Of a stretch of 45,931 nt of DNA, positions 27,105 through 35,265 are shown piece after piece. A program made the translations under genes and the position numbers. Origin of the DNA: Limnobaculum eriocheiris (GTDB lineage Bacteria > Pseudomonadota > Gammaproteobacteria > Enterobacterales > Enterobacteriaceae); assembly GCF_021010575.1 (NCBI RefSeq), contig NZ_JAJNAG010000026.1:1-45931 (forward strand), given 5' to 3'. Below the pieces are notes generated by a model. That model made no database searches. It saw only the letters and a program-made list of their open reading frames with translations, and was not told the origin of the DNA. How positions within the stretch are numbered: the stretch's first letter is position 1; each line of letters starts with the position of its first letter.

Positions 27105-28289
27105 TTACTTGCCATACAGGCTTTGGATGATGCCGTAATAGCCTGATGCAGAGCCGGTTAACTGACTGATTTCAATAAACTCATCAATGGTATGGGCCAG
27201 ATTCTCACGGGATGGACCAAAGCCAAGGGTACGGATACCGGCTTCACCGGCGTAGTGGCTGCCGTTGGTGCAGAATGAGTACTGCGTGATAGTGGGTTCG
27301 ATACCCATTGAACGCACGCCGGATAACACCGACTGAACAAAAGGATCGGACTCTTCAAATACCCAGCCAGGGAAGAAGCGCTCACCTTCAATGGTGGAAC
27401 CGGTGTAGCAGGACTCTTTACCAAAGGCGTAAGAGACTTTTCCTTTAAATTGCGGGTCGCTGGCCTGTAGCTCTTGCAGTGCGGATTCCAGTGGGGCAAT
27501 CACGCTCTCTTTGGTTTCACCTACCAGTAAACGACGGTCATAGGTGGCTCGACAGTAGTCAGGAACCACTGAAGCACCCGGATAAGGTGAGGATTTAATG
27601 TCGGTCAGCTCCAGAATCCCCAGACCTAACACCGGATGGGTTGGTGGTGTTACGGTGCGGATTTTGTCAATCAGCTGAGACATTTTATATACCGCGTTAA
27701 TACCGGCCTGTGGGTTAGCGGAGTGGGCTGGTTTACCGAAGGTTTCCACCACGATTTCGGCACGGCCGCGCTGACCAATCTTAAGGTTTAGTTCAGATGC
27801 TTCACCAATGATGACATAGTCGGGTTTATAGCGTTCGGTGACCAGACGGGCAGCCACCCCTTCAAAGCACTCTTCGTGCACGATGCAGGCAACATAGATT
27901 CGACCCGCAAAGTTACGTTGATGATCCTGACCATAGAAACCAACGGCGGAGATCATGGCGGCAACCGCACCTTTCATATCGGTGGTGCCACGGCCATAAA
28001 TTTTGCCGTCTTCAATTTCGCCACCGTAAGGGTCACGACTCCACTTCTCTTCATCAACCGGCACTGTATCAATATGCCCATCCAAAACCAGCGTTTTACC
28101 CGGTTTATTACCAATGATGCCACCGATAATATTGCCGTATTTATCTACGTGAATATCGTCAAACTGGTAGCTCTTCATTATTTTTTCGATAGCTTTAACG
28201 ACATTCCCTTCCTGACCTGAATAGCTTTTTTCATGAATAAGGGTCTGACAGTTTTTCACCACTTCATCAAAACGACTTACTGATAACAT
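27105..28289 (-). CDS. ygeY: YgeY-type M20 peptidase/amidohydrolase
   Basis: This 394-aa member of the ArgE/DapE/CPG2 (M20) family matches E. coli YgeY (403 aa) in general plan. Metal ligands are visible: GHIDTVP (His72, Asp74), GTTDMKGA (Asp104), VHEE (Glu139/Glu140), and a C-terminal His in ENLAHTIDEF. In E. coli ygeY is next to ygeX in the purine-related gene cluster. Here it is 35 bp downstream of the ygeX homologue, with GGAG 8 bp before the ATG. It probably hydrolyses an amide or ureide bond to yield 2,3-diaminopropionate or its precursor (inference). Confidence 0.87.
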   Translation of the reverse strand: MLSVSRFDEVVKNCQTLIHEKSYSGQEGNVVKAIEKIMKSYQFDDIHVDKYGNIIGGIIGNKPGKTLVLDGHIDTVPVDEEKWSRDPYGGEIEDGKIYGRGTTDMKGAVAAMISAVGFYGQDHQRNFAGRIYVACIVHEECFEGVAARLVTERYKPDYVIIGEASELNLKIGQRGRAEIVVETFGKPAHSANPQAGINAVYKMSQLIDKIRTVTPPTHPVLGLGILELTDIKSSPYPGASVVPDYCRATYDRRLLVGETKESVIAPLESALQELQASDPQFKGKVSYAFGKESCYTGSTIEGERFFPGWVFEESDPFVQSVLSGVRSMGIEPTITQYSFCTNGSHYAGEAGIRTLGFGPSRENLAHTIDEFIEISQLTGSASGYYGIIQSLYGK

Positions 28290-28324
28290 TGTTTTTTCTC
28301 CGTTATTACTCTGAAAATAGGTGA

Positions 28325-29542
28325 TTAATATTTTTTAAAGCTGGGAATTTCTCCGTCCCAGACAATGTCGAGATAGCGTTGCGGGTCGGTATCGCCCTCG
28401 GTGCTGATGACTAAAATTCGGGAATCCTGATTCAGTCCTAGTTGCTGGCGAGTTTCCTCCATGGCGGGTGACTGCATCAGAATGGATAGTAAGCCGGTGG
28501 TCACCGCGCCGGATTCACCGGAAACGATACGTGGATCGCCTGCCAGCGGGTTGCCTAAGATGCGCATACCGTGGGTGGCAACAAAGTCGGGGCACGATGC
28601 AAAACCATCGGCGTAATCCCGCAGTAGGTCCCAACCAATGCTGTTGGCTTCACCGCAGGCTAATCCAGCCATCACGGTTTGCAGGTCGCCACCAACAGGG
28701 ATGGCATCCCCTTTTTGGGACTGGGCGGAGCGGTACAGGCAGTCGGCGATGAGCGCTTCAGCCACAATCACTTTTGGTCGATTCTTACCGTAAGCGGCGG
28801 TTAACATGCCCTGCGCCATTCCGGCAAAGGAACCAACACCAGCCTGCACAAAGACGTGAGTAGGTGGAACCTGATGCAGTTGTTCAAGGGATTCCAGCAT
28901 CAGCGAACCGTAACCTTGCATAATCCACAGAGGAATCTTTTCATAACCTTCCCAGGCGGTATCCTGAACCACGATCCAGCCATATTTTTCCGCTTGTTCT
29001 GCGGTCATTCGTACTGCATCGTCATAGTTCATATTGACGATTTCTGCGGTAGCGCCTTCATTACGAATTGCAGCCAGACGCTCAGGTGAAGAGCCTTTTG
29101 GCATATACACCACAGATTTCTGTTTTAGCTGGCGCGCCATCCAGGCTACGCCACGGCCATGGTTGCCGTCGGTGGTAGTGGCAAAAGTCACCTCTTTCAG
29201 TATTTTTCTCACTTCATCGCTGGTCATGACATCAAAAGGCAGTTCACTGATATCTTTATTCAGTTTCTCTGCGATATGGCGGGCCATGGCATAAGCACCA
29301 CCCAGTACCTTAAATGCTTTTAACCCAAAGCGTTGTGATTCATCTTTAAGATAGATGCTTTTCACCCTTAATTTCTCTGACAACGCCGGCAGGTTGTACA
29401 GGGGAGTCGGGGCATATCCGGGGATAGAACGGTGAAAATTTAGTGCTTTTATCAGCTCTTCATAGCTAAACGGTTTAAGAGGCGCGGTCGGTCGTTCTGT
29501 AAATTCCGTATGGTTTATAAAAAACTGTAATTTATCCTGCAT
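28325..29542 (-). CDS. ygeX: 2,3-diaminopropionate ammonia-lyase
   Basis: This 405-aa fold-type II PLP enzyme converts 2,3-diaminopropionate to pyruvate and two ammonia. It closely resembles E. coli YgeX (398 aa). The PLP lysine lies in RFGLKAFKVLGGAYA (Lys78; Lys77 in E. coli), with TTTDGNHGRGVAW, PKGSSPERLAA, VVQDTAWEGY and AGLACGEANS also conserved. It is the first gene of the minus-strand operon, with GAGG 7 bp before the ATG and a -24/-12 promoter about 80 bp upstream. Confidence 0.93.
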   Translation of the reverse strand: MQDKLQFFINHTEFTERPTAPLKPFSYEELIKALNFHRSIPGYAPTPLYNLPALSEKLRVKSIYLKDESQRFGLKAFKVLGGAYAMARHIAEKLNKDISELPFDVMTSDEVRKILKEVTFATTTDGNHGRGVAWMARQLKQKSVVYMPKGSSPERLAAIRNEGATAEIVNMNYDDAVRMTAEQAEKYGWIVVQDTAWEGYEKIPLWIMQGYGSLMLESLEQLHQVPPTHVFVQAGVGSFAGMAQGMLTAAYGKNRPKVIVAEALIADCLYRSAQSQKGDAIPVGGDLQTVMAGLACGEANSIGWDLLRDYADGFASCPDFVATHGMRILGNPLAGDPRIVSGESGAVTTGLLSILMQSPAMEETRQQLGLNQDSRILVISTEGDTDPQRYLDIVWDGEIPSFKKY

Positions 29543-29619
29543 GGAAAAACCTCATGGTCTGTTTTTAAATTTCTACAACGCATTGATTGCAGAAATATTG
29601 TTATCGATGAATAGGTAAG

Positions 29620-29635
29620 AGCAAGAGGTGTGCCA
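29620..29635 (-). promoter_or_regulatory. Sigma-54 (-24/-12) promoter of the ygeX operon
   Basis: The minus strand reads TGGCACACCTCTTGCT, a near-perfect RpoN site with GG and GC 12 bp apart. A start near 29608 gives a leader of about 65 nt. It fits the divergent sigma-54 activator gene. Confidence 0.9.
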
Positions 29636-29760
29636 TATTGGTTTTTTATTGAAGATATATAGAAGAAAGCGACTATTTGCTGTTGATTCTTAATGAATTA
29701 ATAGCAATCAATGTGATAACTAAGTTCTGATCCAGTAAATTGCGGCTTATCAATAAGATG

Positions 29761-29786
29761 ATAATTTATCAATTGTGATAAATTAT
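29761..29786. promoter_or_regulatory. Palindromic candidate activator site 1
   Basis: Perfect 11-bp arms (ATAATTTATCA and TGATAAATTAT) flank a 4-bp spacer about 125-150 bp upstream of the -24 element. The TTTATCA/TGATAAA core recurs at 29873-29893. It is the best candidate for the binding site of the divergent YgeV-type activator. Confidence 0.65.
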
Positions 29787-29872
29787 GTGATCTGTATAGA
29801 TAAATAATTATTTCTATTTAAATACAATAAAATAATTTAAATAAATTTCTATTTTTGAATCTGATGCAAACG

Positions 29873-29893
29873 ATTTATCAAATTTTGATAAAT
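29873..29893. promoter_or_regulatory. Palindromic candidate activator site 2, next to the activator gene
   Basis: Perfect 8-bp arms (ATTTATCA and TGATAAAT) flank a 5-bp spacer and end 26 bp before the activator start codon. It shares its core with site 1, so it may serve as a second enhancer copy, for autoregulation, or both. Confidence 0.6.
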
Positions 29894-29919
29894 GGATGTT
29901 TCTACAAGGATATCTGCTA

Positions 29920-31668
29920 ATGATCTCTGTGCTGAGTAATATTCAGGATGATATTTGTAGTTATGCTGATGCCATTTCCGGTATTACCGGAACGGACGTT
30001 GAGATTATTGATGATTCCCTGATTCGCATTGCCGGAACGGGGAAATATCGACATATGCTTAATCAAAACGTAGCCAAAAATGGCTATATCTATCGCCATG
30101 TTTTACAGGTGCAGGAAACCGTACTGATTAAAAACCCCGGTGAAAATGCCCTGTGTCAACACTGTGAGAAACATCTCTACTGTTCAGAAATGCTGGATCT
30201 GAACGCGCCGATATTCCTTAACGATAAAGTGATTGGTGTGATTGGCATCATTTGTTCAACTCAGGAACAACGCCAGACGCTAATGAATCAGATCGATAAG
30301 TTTATTACTTTCATCGAACAGATTGCGGTGATGATCTCCAGCAAAGTGTTCGAATGTCTGGAACGCCTGCGGGCCCAGGAGACATTAGGGGCATTTCGCA
30401 GCCTGATTGATGCGATGGATCGCGGCGTAGTGGCCATTGATGGTAAAAATCGTATCTGGCACGCTAATCTTTCCGCTGCCCGACTGTTTAACCGGGAAGT
30501 CATCGGCCTGTCGCTGACTATCGAAACCACCGGCGATATTATTTATGGTGATGAAGAAGCCTGGCTAACGCTGGAGGATCAAAAACGCCACGTACTCTGT
30601 AAACAGATTTCCCTCTCTTCAGTGGAAAACGATAGCCTGACGATGGTGATATTTCACGATGCCCGGGACTATATGAGCAAAATCACCAACTCACCTTATG
30701 AATCAGACAGCCGGGCCCGATTAATTGGCCACTCCCAGCCGATGGCGCAGTTGAGAAATACCATTGCCAAGATTGCTAACAGCTATGCCAGCGTATTGAT
30801 CACTGGTGAAAGCGGTTCCGGCAAAGAGGTCGTCGCGTTTTCTATTCATCAAAATAGCCCGCGTAAAACTGCACCTTTTGTCACCATTAACTGCGCAGCG
30901 ATACCTGAGCCATTGCTGGAAAGTGAACTCTTTGGTTACGTTCGTGGCGCATTTAGCGGCGCAGATCCAAAGGGACGGGTAGGGAAGTTTGAGCTGGCAA
31001 ATGGCGGCAGCCTGTTTTTGGATGAAATTGGCGATATGCCGCTGCATTTACAGGCCAAACTGCTGAGAGTGTTGCAGGAGAAGGCTATTACCCGCGTAGG
31101 CTCTAATAATGTGATTAATATTGATGTGCGAATTATTGCCGCTACCAATAAAAATATTTATGACATGGTGGAAAATGGGCAATTTCGTGAGGATCTGTTT
31201 TATCGCCTGAATGTTGTGCCGCTGGTGCTGCCTTCGTTAAGGGAACGCCGGGAGGATATTGCCGAGCTGGCCCAATACTTTGCCGATGAGTTTTCAGTAA
31301 ATTATGCCCGTCAGCGCCAGAAAATCCCGGCGGATATTATTAACTTGCTCTACTCCTATCGTTGGCCGGGTAATATTCGTGAATTGCGTAATGTGATTGA
31401 GTATATTTACGTGATGCAAGGGGATGCGACGGGAATTAATGCCAGTCACTTACCGCCCCATTTGTTACATGTGATGAAACAAGAGAAAAGCAGCATCAAA
31501 GGCCTTCAACGGCTGGATAAGCAGGGAAAACAGGCCGAACGTGAGGTTATCGAAAATGCTTTACGCCAATATGGAGTTAGTGTGGAGGGTAAAAAGCAGG
31601 CCGCTGAGGCATTAGGAGTAGGAATTGCCACTTTGTATCGTAAAATTAAGCAATATGATTTAGCCTGA
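29920..31668 (+). CDS. ygeV: Sigma-54-dependent activator, YgeV type
   Basis: This 582-aa enhancer-binding protein (E. coli YgeV is 592 aa) is divergent from, and probably controls, the ygeX operon. The N-terminal sensory domain contains a C-x2-C-x5-C motif (Cys79, Cys82, Cys88) that E. coli YgeV also has. A PAS-like domain follows at about 145-230. The AAA+ domain has Walker A GESGSGK (266-272), the sigma-54 loop as GAFSGA (313-318) instead of GAFTGA, and Walker B LFLDEIGD. A Fis-type HTH ends the protein (ALGVGIATLYRKIKQY). ATG at 29920 is chosen because AAGGA precedes it; an ATG at 29896 would overlap nearly to the palindrome. Confidence 0.88.
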   Translation: MISVLSNIQDDICSYADAISGITGTDVEIIDDSLIRIAGTGKYRHMLNQNVAKNGYIYRHVLQVQETVLIKNPGENALCQHCEKHLYCSEMLDLNAPIFLNDKVIGVIGIICSTQEQRQTLMNQIDKFITFIEQIAVMISSKVFECLERLRAQETLGAFRSLIDAMDRGVVAIDGKNRIWHANLSAARLFNREVIGLSLTIETTGDIIYGDEEAWLTLEDQKRHVLCKQISLSSVENDSLTMVIFHDARDYMSKITNSPYESDSRARLIGHSQPMAQLRNTIAKIANSYASVLITGESGSGKEVVAFSIHQNSPRKTAPFVTINCAAIPEPLLESELFGYVRGAFSGADPKGRVGKFELANGGSLFLDEIGDMPLHLQAKLLRVLQEKAITRVGSNNVINIDVRIIAATNKNIYDMVENGQFREDLFYRLNVVPLVLPSLRERREDIAELAQYFADEFSVNYARQRQKIPADIINLLYSYRWPGNIRELRNVIEYIYVMQGDATGINASHLPPHLLHVMKQEKSSIKGLQRLDKQGKQAEREVIENALRQYGVSVEGKKQAAEALGVGIATLYRKIKQYDLA

Positions 31669-31723
31669 TTGACTGATAACAGATTCTGTTAACGCTGTAC
31701 GAAGCGAAGGAACCGCATATCTG

Positions 31724-32125
31724 ATGAATCACTTACGCATAATATTTCCGCTGGTGCTATCTTCCAGCTTATGGCTACTGCTTTGCCATTCACTCACTCT
31801 GATGCTGGAAAACTGGGCGACTTCAACTTATGGTGTTTCATCATTGGGATGTTCTGAAACATTACGACAGCAGCTAAAACAGTTTAATGAGCAATTGTTA
31901 GTACCTGCAATCCTGGCTGGTTTACTCATTAGCCTGTTCTATTTTTTTCTGTTGCATAAGTGTTCCGATCTATTAAAACAGCCTCGCCTGTTGAGAATTT
32001 TATGTTGGCTGGTTGGGGCAATAATATTGGGTGTGGTGCTCTATTTTTTCTCTCAAATTGCAGGATTGATGATGTTGTATCACTGGCTTCCCGTTGGTGA
32101 GCTTACCACTGATGCTTGTGGCTAA
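31724..32125 (+). CDS. Small hypothetical inner-membrane protein
   Basis: This 133-aa protein has three hydrophobic segments (about residues 8-28, 60-77 and 88-115) and a polar stretch between the first and second containing GCSETLRQQLKQFNEQLL. AAGGAA lies about 10 bp before the ATG. I do not recognise the family. It stands alone between the activator gene and the HD hydrolase, both on the same strand. Confidence 0.6.
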   Translation: MNHLRIIFPLVLSSSLWLLLCHSLTLMLENWATSTYGVSSLGCSETLRQQLKQFNEQLLVPAILAGLLISLFYFFLLHKCSDLLKQPRLLRILCWLVGAIILGVVLYFFSQIAGLMMLYHWLPVGELTTDACG

Positions 32126-32210
32126 ATCAATACAGGGCTGATTGACCTGACACCTTGCTGTCAATGTCATACATTTAATATCAGGAATTAAATTATTTAT
32201 GAGGCAATCG

Positions 32211-32753
32211 ATGGGCGAGCTGGAACGAAGAGCGAGAGTATTTGCCACTCAGGCACATACTGAGATTAATCAACGACGTAAATATACTAATGCACCTTAT
32301 ATTGTTCATCCGGCGGCGGTTGTTGAGTTGGTTCGTTCGGTTCCCCATACCCAGGAGATGATTGCAGCAGCCTGGTTACACGATACGGTAGAAGATACGA
32401 TGGTGAGCCTGAAAGATATTGAGCAATATTTTGGTCACAGGGTGGCGAATTATGTGGAAATGTTGACCAAAGTTAGCCGGAGTACCGATGGCGATCGTAA
32501 AGCCAGATTCCATCTTGACCTGATGCATACCGCCCGAGCCTGCCCGGAAGCAAAAACCATTAAGCTGGCGGATATTATTGACAATAGCCGTAATATTGCA
32601 CACTTTGATCCGGAGTTTGCGGTGGATTATCTGGGAGAGAAGCGCAATCAGTTGGAGGTTTTGGTTCAGGGCGATCGCGGTTTATTCCATCGCGCAGAAG
32701 AGATGGTGATGCGGGGAATTGATGATGCCAAAAGACGATTAAGTGGCCGCTGA
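32211..32753 (+). CDS. HD-domain hydrolase, SpoT/MESH1-like
   Basis: This 180-aa single-domain protein has the metal-binding pattern of RelA/SpoT-type HD hydrolases: His33 in IVHPAAV, His57-Asp58 in AAWLHDTVEDT, and a later KLADIIDN aspartate. It lacks synthetase and TGS domains, so it is a small stand-alone hydrolase that could act on (p)ppGpp or another nucleotide; the substrate is inferred from the fold only. The ATG at 32211 has GAGG 6 bp upstream and gives a typical start (MGELERRARVFATQAH). The ATG at 32199 would add four residues but its AGGA lies about 12 bp away. Confidence 0.82.
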   Translation: MGELERRARVFATQAHTEINQRRKYTNAPYIVHPAAVVELVRSVPHTQEMIAAAWLHDTVEDTMVSLKDIEQYFGHRVANYVEMLTKVSRSTDGDRKARFHLDLMHTARACPEAKTIKLADIIDNSRNIAHFDPEFAVDYLGEKRNQLEVLVQGDRGLFHRAEEMVMRGIDDAKRRLSGR

Positions 32754-32780
32754 TATAGCCTGTTTATGCTATCAATCCAC

Positions 32781-32814
32781 CGTAAGAAAGGCAGCGAATG
32801 CTGCCTTTCTTACG
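32781..32814. terminator. Bidirectional terminator between convergent genes
   Basis: A perfect 15-bp stem (CGTAAGAAAGGCAGC with GCTGCCTTTCTTACG) closes a GAAT loop. It serves the HD hydrolase on the plus strand and the metallo-hydrolase on the minus strand. Confidence 0.9.
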
Positions 32815-32826
32815 CGCTTATCGGAA

Positions 32827-33822
32827 TTATTTTTCCGGCGTCATTATAATGGGACTGTACTCAATCGGAACCCATTTATAGCTTTTGCCTTCAACGCCAA
32901 CGTGCCCAAGCCCGGGGAACGGCAGATGCGCCCCTGCAATCCACAGGTCGTTTTTAGCGATATTAGCGAACAATTTTTTGCGGGTTTCTATGGCCTGCTT
33001 ACTGTTAACATCAAACTCAAGCGCCACTTCAGGATGAGCAAATTGAATGGAGTGGCTGTGAACGATATCACCCCAGACCAGCAAATTCTGATCCTTTGAA
33101 CTGAATAAATAGGAAGAGTGACCTGGCGTATGACCAGGTGTTGCTATGACCTCCACTCCAGGAATCAGGGTATCACCGGGGTTATAGACTTTAAACTTAT
33201 CTGCTGTTTGATAAGGTGTTACGGCATCCTGAGCCATTTTGAATAGTGGTTTTGCCGTATCTGGTGCTTTAGCCATCACTGCCGGGTTTAACCAATAATC
33301 CGCCTCGGCTTTAGAAGCGTAGACGGTGGCATTAGGAAATGCCATCTTACCGTCATCAGCGATACCACAGGTATGGTCAGCATGCAGGTGGGTTAATAGT
33401 ACGGTATCAATTTGCTCAGGAGAGTAACCCGCAGCCTTAAGATTGCTGTTAATTGCTCCCAACGTTGGGCCAAAGCACTTAGCGGTGCCGGAATCCACTA
33501 ACACCAGATTTTTTCCGGTATTAATCAGATAGGCGTTAACGGCGGTTTGAACACCGTTATTACTGTCGATAAACATTTTATCCATCAGGGTTTTGGCGTC
33601 TTTAGCACTGATCCCTTTAAGGAGTTTATTATCGATTTTGACATAACCGTCATACAGTGCGGTAATTTCAAAATCGCCTAATTGCATGCGGTAATAGCCG
33701 GGAACTTGTACTTTTTGTTGAGCTGGCGTTGATATTTTTGCCACAGCGGGCTGTGCTGTCGCAATTAAACCGGTTCCCGCTATTGTCAGAGCAAGCAGGA
33801 TCCGGCGAACGTTTGTCTTCAT
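32827..33822 (-). CDS. Exported metallo-beta-lactamase-fold hydrolase
   Basis: This 331-aa protein has a signal peptide (basic MKTNVRR, hydrophobic core, cleavage near AVA-KI at about 28), so it is periplasmic. The MBL motif HLHADH is at 145-150, with further zinc ligands in GHTPGHSSYL, LVWGDIVH and GAHLPFPG. The layout (DSG after the second strand, long loop before WGD) resembles the methyl-parathion-hydrolase/AHL-lactonase branch rather than beta-lactamases. The substrate is unknown. It has its own terminator downstream and stands alone. Confidence 0.83.
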   Translation of the reverse strand: MKTNVRRILLALTIAGTGLIATAQPAVAKISTPAQQKVQVPGYYRMQLGDFEITALYDGYVKIDNKLLKGISAKDAKTLMDKMFIDSNNGVQTAVNAYLINTGKNLVLVDSGTAKCFGPTLGAINSNLKAAGYSPEQIDTVLLTHLHADHTCGIADDGKMAFPNATVYASKAEADYWLNPAVMAKAPDTAKPLFKMAQDAVTPYQTADKFKVYNPGDTLIPGVEVIATPGHTPGHSSYLFSSKDQNLLVWGDIVHSHSIQFAHPEVALEFDVNSKQAIETRKKLFANIAKNDLWIAGAHLPFPGLGHVGVEGKSYKWVPIEYSPIIMTPEK

Positions 33823-33881
33823 ACCTGATTTTTCCTGATGATATCCCTATTAACTATAGAGGCATTGTGGTCAAATAAAAG

Positions 33882-34463
33882 TTATCCGGCTATTTTTACA
33901 ACACGACACTGTTGGCATAACGGATAACTGTCGATATATGGTTTTAATAACTGATACATAACTTCAAACTGGTTACCATATATATAAAGAGCCGTTTCGG
34001 TATTGCCCTGATAATAGCTGTGTATGCTGCCTTCATCACCCAAAAGTTTTTCAATCTCAGCCCAGACGTCATTAATATCGCAATTTTGGTAGATATCATC
34101 CGGCAGGTCCGTGCCATTAAGATAGAGGCCAAGCCCTTCATGTTCACCAAAAGGGATGACTTTATCTCCAATGCGTAGTCTGGAACCTTTAGGAGAAAGC
34201 GTATTTTTCAGAAAATTTAAGATGTGCCCGATCGCCTGTTCGCTGCTATCAACGGCTTCAATTTCAATATCGCACTCCCGGATTTCACCATTATCTTCCA
34301 GTAGCGAACCACCACCGCAAATCTCGCCGATATTTTGTTTCTCGAGTACAAGGCTTAGGGCATCTTCTAAATCTGCGCGATGCATTGGTTGTAGTTTGGC
34401 GTTCAGTGTGATGGCAATAAATGCTTTTTGGGGCGTTTTCTTGCCGAAGAGGTTTTTAAACAT
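33882..34463 (-). CDS. Conserved-looking acidic hypothetical protein
   Basis: This 193-aa cytoplasmic protein starts MFKNLFGKKTPQKAF; AGGA lies 7 bp before the ATG at 34463, and an ATG at 34508 would add 15 residues. It is rich in Asp/Glu, has a GGGSLLEDNGEI turn, a central SRLRIGDKVIPFGEHEGLGLYLNG segment, and a CQQC pair near the C-terminus (PLCQQCRVVKIAG) that could bind metal. No membrane segment or signal is seen. I do not recognise the family; an immunity-type protein is possible but unsupported by any toxin gene nearby. Confidence 0.6.
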   Translation of the reverse strand: MFKNLFGKKTPQKAFIAITLNAKLQPMHRADLEDALSLVLEKQNIGEICGGGSLLEDNGEIRECDIEIEAVDSSEQAIGHILNFLKNTLSPKGSRLRIGDKVIPFGEHEGLGLYLNGTDLPDDIYQNCDINDVWAEIEKLLGDEGSIHSYYQGNTETALYIYGNQFEVMYQLLKPYIDSYPLCQQCRVVKIAG

Positions 34464-34626
34464 GTCAGATTCCTTCTGATCGCTGTTATTTTTCCATAGT
34501 CTCAACACATGGTCATTGAGGGCAAATACATGATAATGATTATACCCGGTAAATGATGTAATCAGTCCCTTATTTTGTTAATAATTTACAGAGAACATTT
34601 TGCTTTCAGTAAGCAAAGGGGGAGGA

Positions 34627-34899
34627 ATGAAAGTTTGTTATGTGGCCTATGTTTCGGGGATTGTGCAGGGTGTTGGGTTTCGTTATTACACTCAGCAACA
34701 GGCAGCGGCGCTTGGCGTGACGGGATATGCCTATAATATGGATGATGGTCGGGTTGAGGTATACGCCTGCGGCGAGCAGCAACAGGTAGAGAAATTACTG
34801 GCGTGGCTTAAGGTTGGGCCAAAATCGGCGAGGGTGGAAAGGGTGTTGGTAGAGCCGCGGGCGGTGAAGGATGTGGAGGGGTTTAGGATTAGGTATTGA
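34627..34899 (+). CDS. yccX: Acylphosphatase
   Basis: This 90-aa enzyme hydrolyses acyl phosphates. It has the family motif [13 protein letters not shown] with catalytic Arg19, and [12 protein letters not shown] with catalytic Asn37, and ends FRIRY. E. coli YccX is 92 aa. The ATG at 34627 directly follows GGGGGAGGA, which is unusually close; an upstream ATG at 34600 would add nine non-family residues. Confidence 0.9.
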   Translation: MKVCYVAYVSGIVQGVGFRYYTQQQAAALGVTGYAYNMDDGRVEVYACGEQQQVEKLLAWLKVGPKSARVERVLVEPRAVKDVEGFRIRY

Positions 34900-34976
34900 G
34901 GCTGGATATATTCAATATGGTAAAAATTTTGCTGCTTTAGGTGTTGTCGGGCATTGTTTTGGTTCTGTGTCTGTTT

Positions 34977-35111
34977 CGCCGCTTTAAGTATTGTGTTTAT
35001 CTCGACAATGGGGTTTGCGTCGAGCAGAGGGGCGTTGGGGCGAACGCCCCTCAACACCCCTGACTCGACGCGGGCAGCGGGGCTGAGTCAGGTTCAGTAC
35101 TTGAGGCGGCG
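34977..35111. repeat. Nested inverted-repeat element before murB
   Basis: Three nested arm pairs form one long fold. Outer arms at 34977-34992 and 35096-35111 match at 13 of 16 positions, all mismatches being C/T changes that would be G-U pairs in RNA. Middle arms GCGTCGAG (35017-35024) and CTCGACGC (35064-35071) are perfect, as are inner arms GAGGGGCGTT (35027-35036) and AACGCCCCTC (35043-35052). The inner hairpin and its GGCGAA loop edge recur at 45650-45679. There is no transposase, so it looks like a small non-autonomous repeat. The rest of 34900-35265 holds nothing else I recognise. Confidence 0.65.
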
Positions 35112-35265
35112 AAATGTACACGGATCCAACAACACTCTCAAACAACAGCAAATGCTTCAGGGCAACCTTAATCCTCCAAAATATACGTACTATCAAATTT
35201 CAGGTAGACTAACCACATCATTTTCCCGGTTTTTAATCACCCTAATAACTACGTCAGGATCTTCT

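Noticed and set aside
34528-34546. Fur-box-like GATAATGATTAT between the hypothetical protein and acylphosphatase genes
   Set aside because: Only about half of the 19-bp Fur consensus matches and neither neighbour is an iron gene; chance occurrence in AT-rich DNA is likely.
34954-35265. N-terminal extension of murB through the repeat element
   Set aside because: The frame is open, but the residues are not MurB-like and the ATG at 35266 has a good ribosome-binding site and the family N-terminus.
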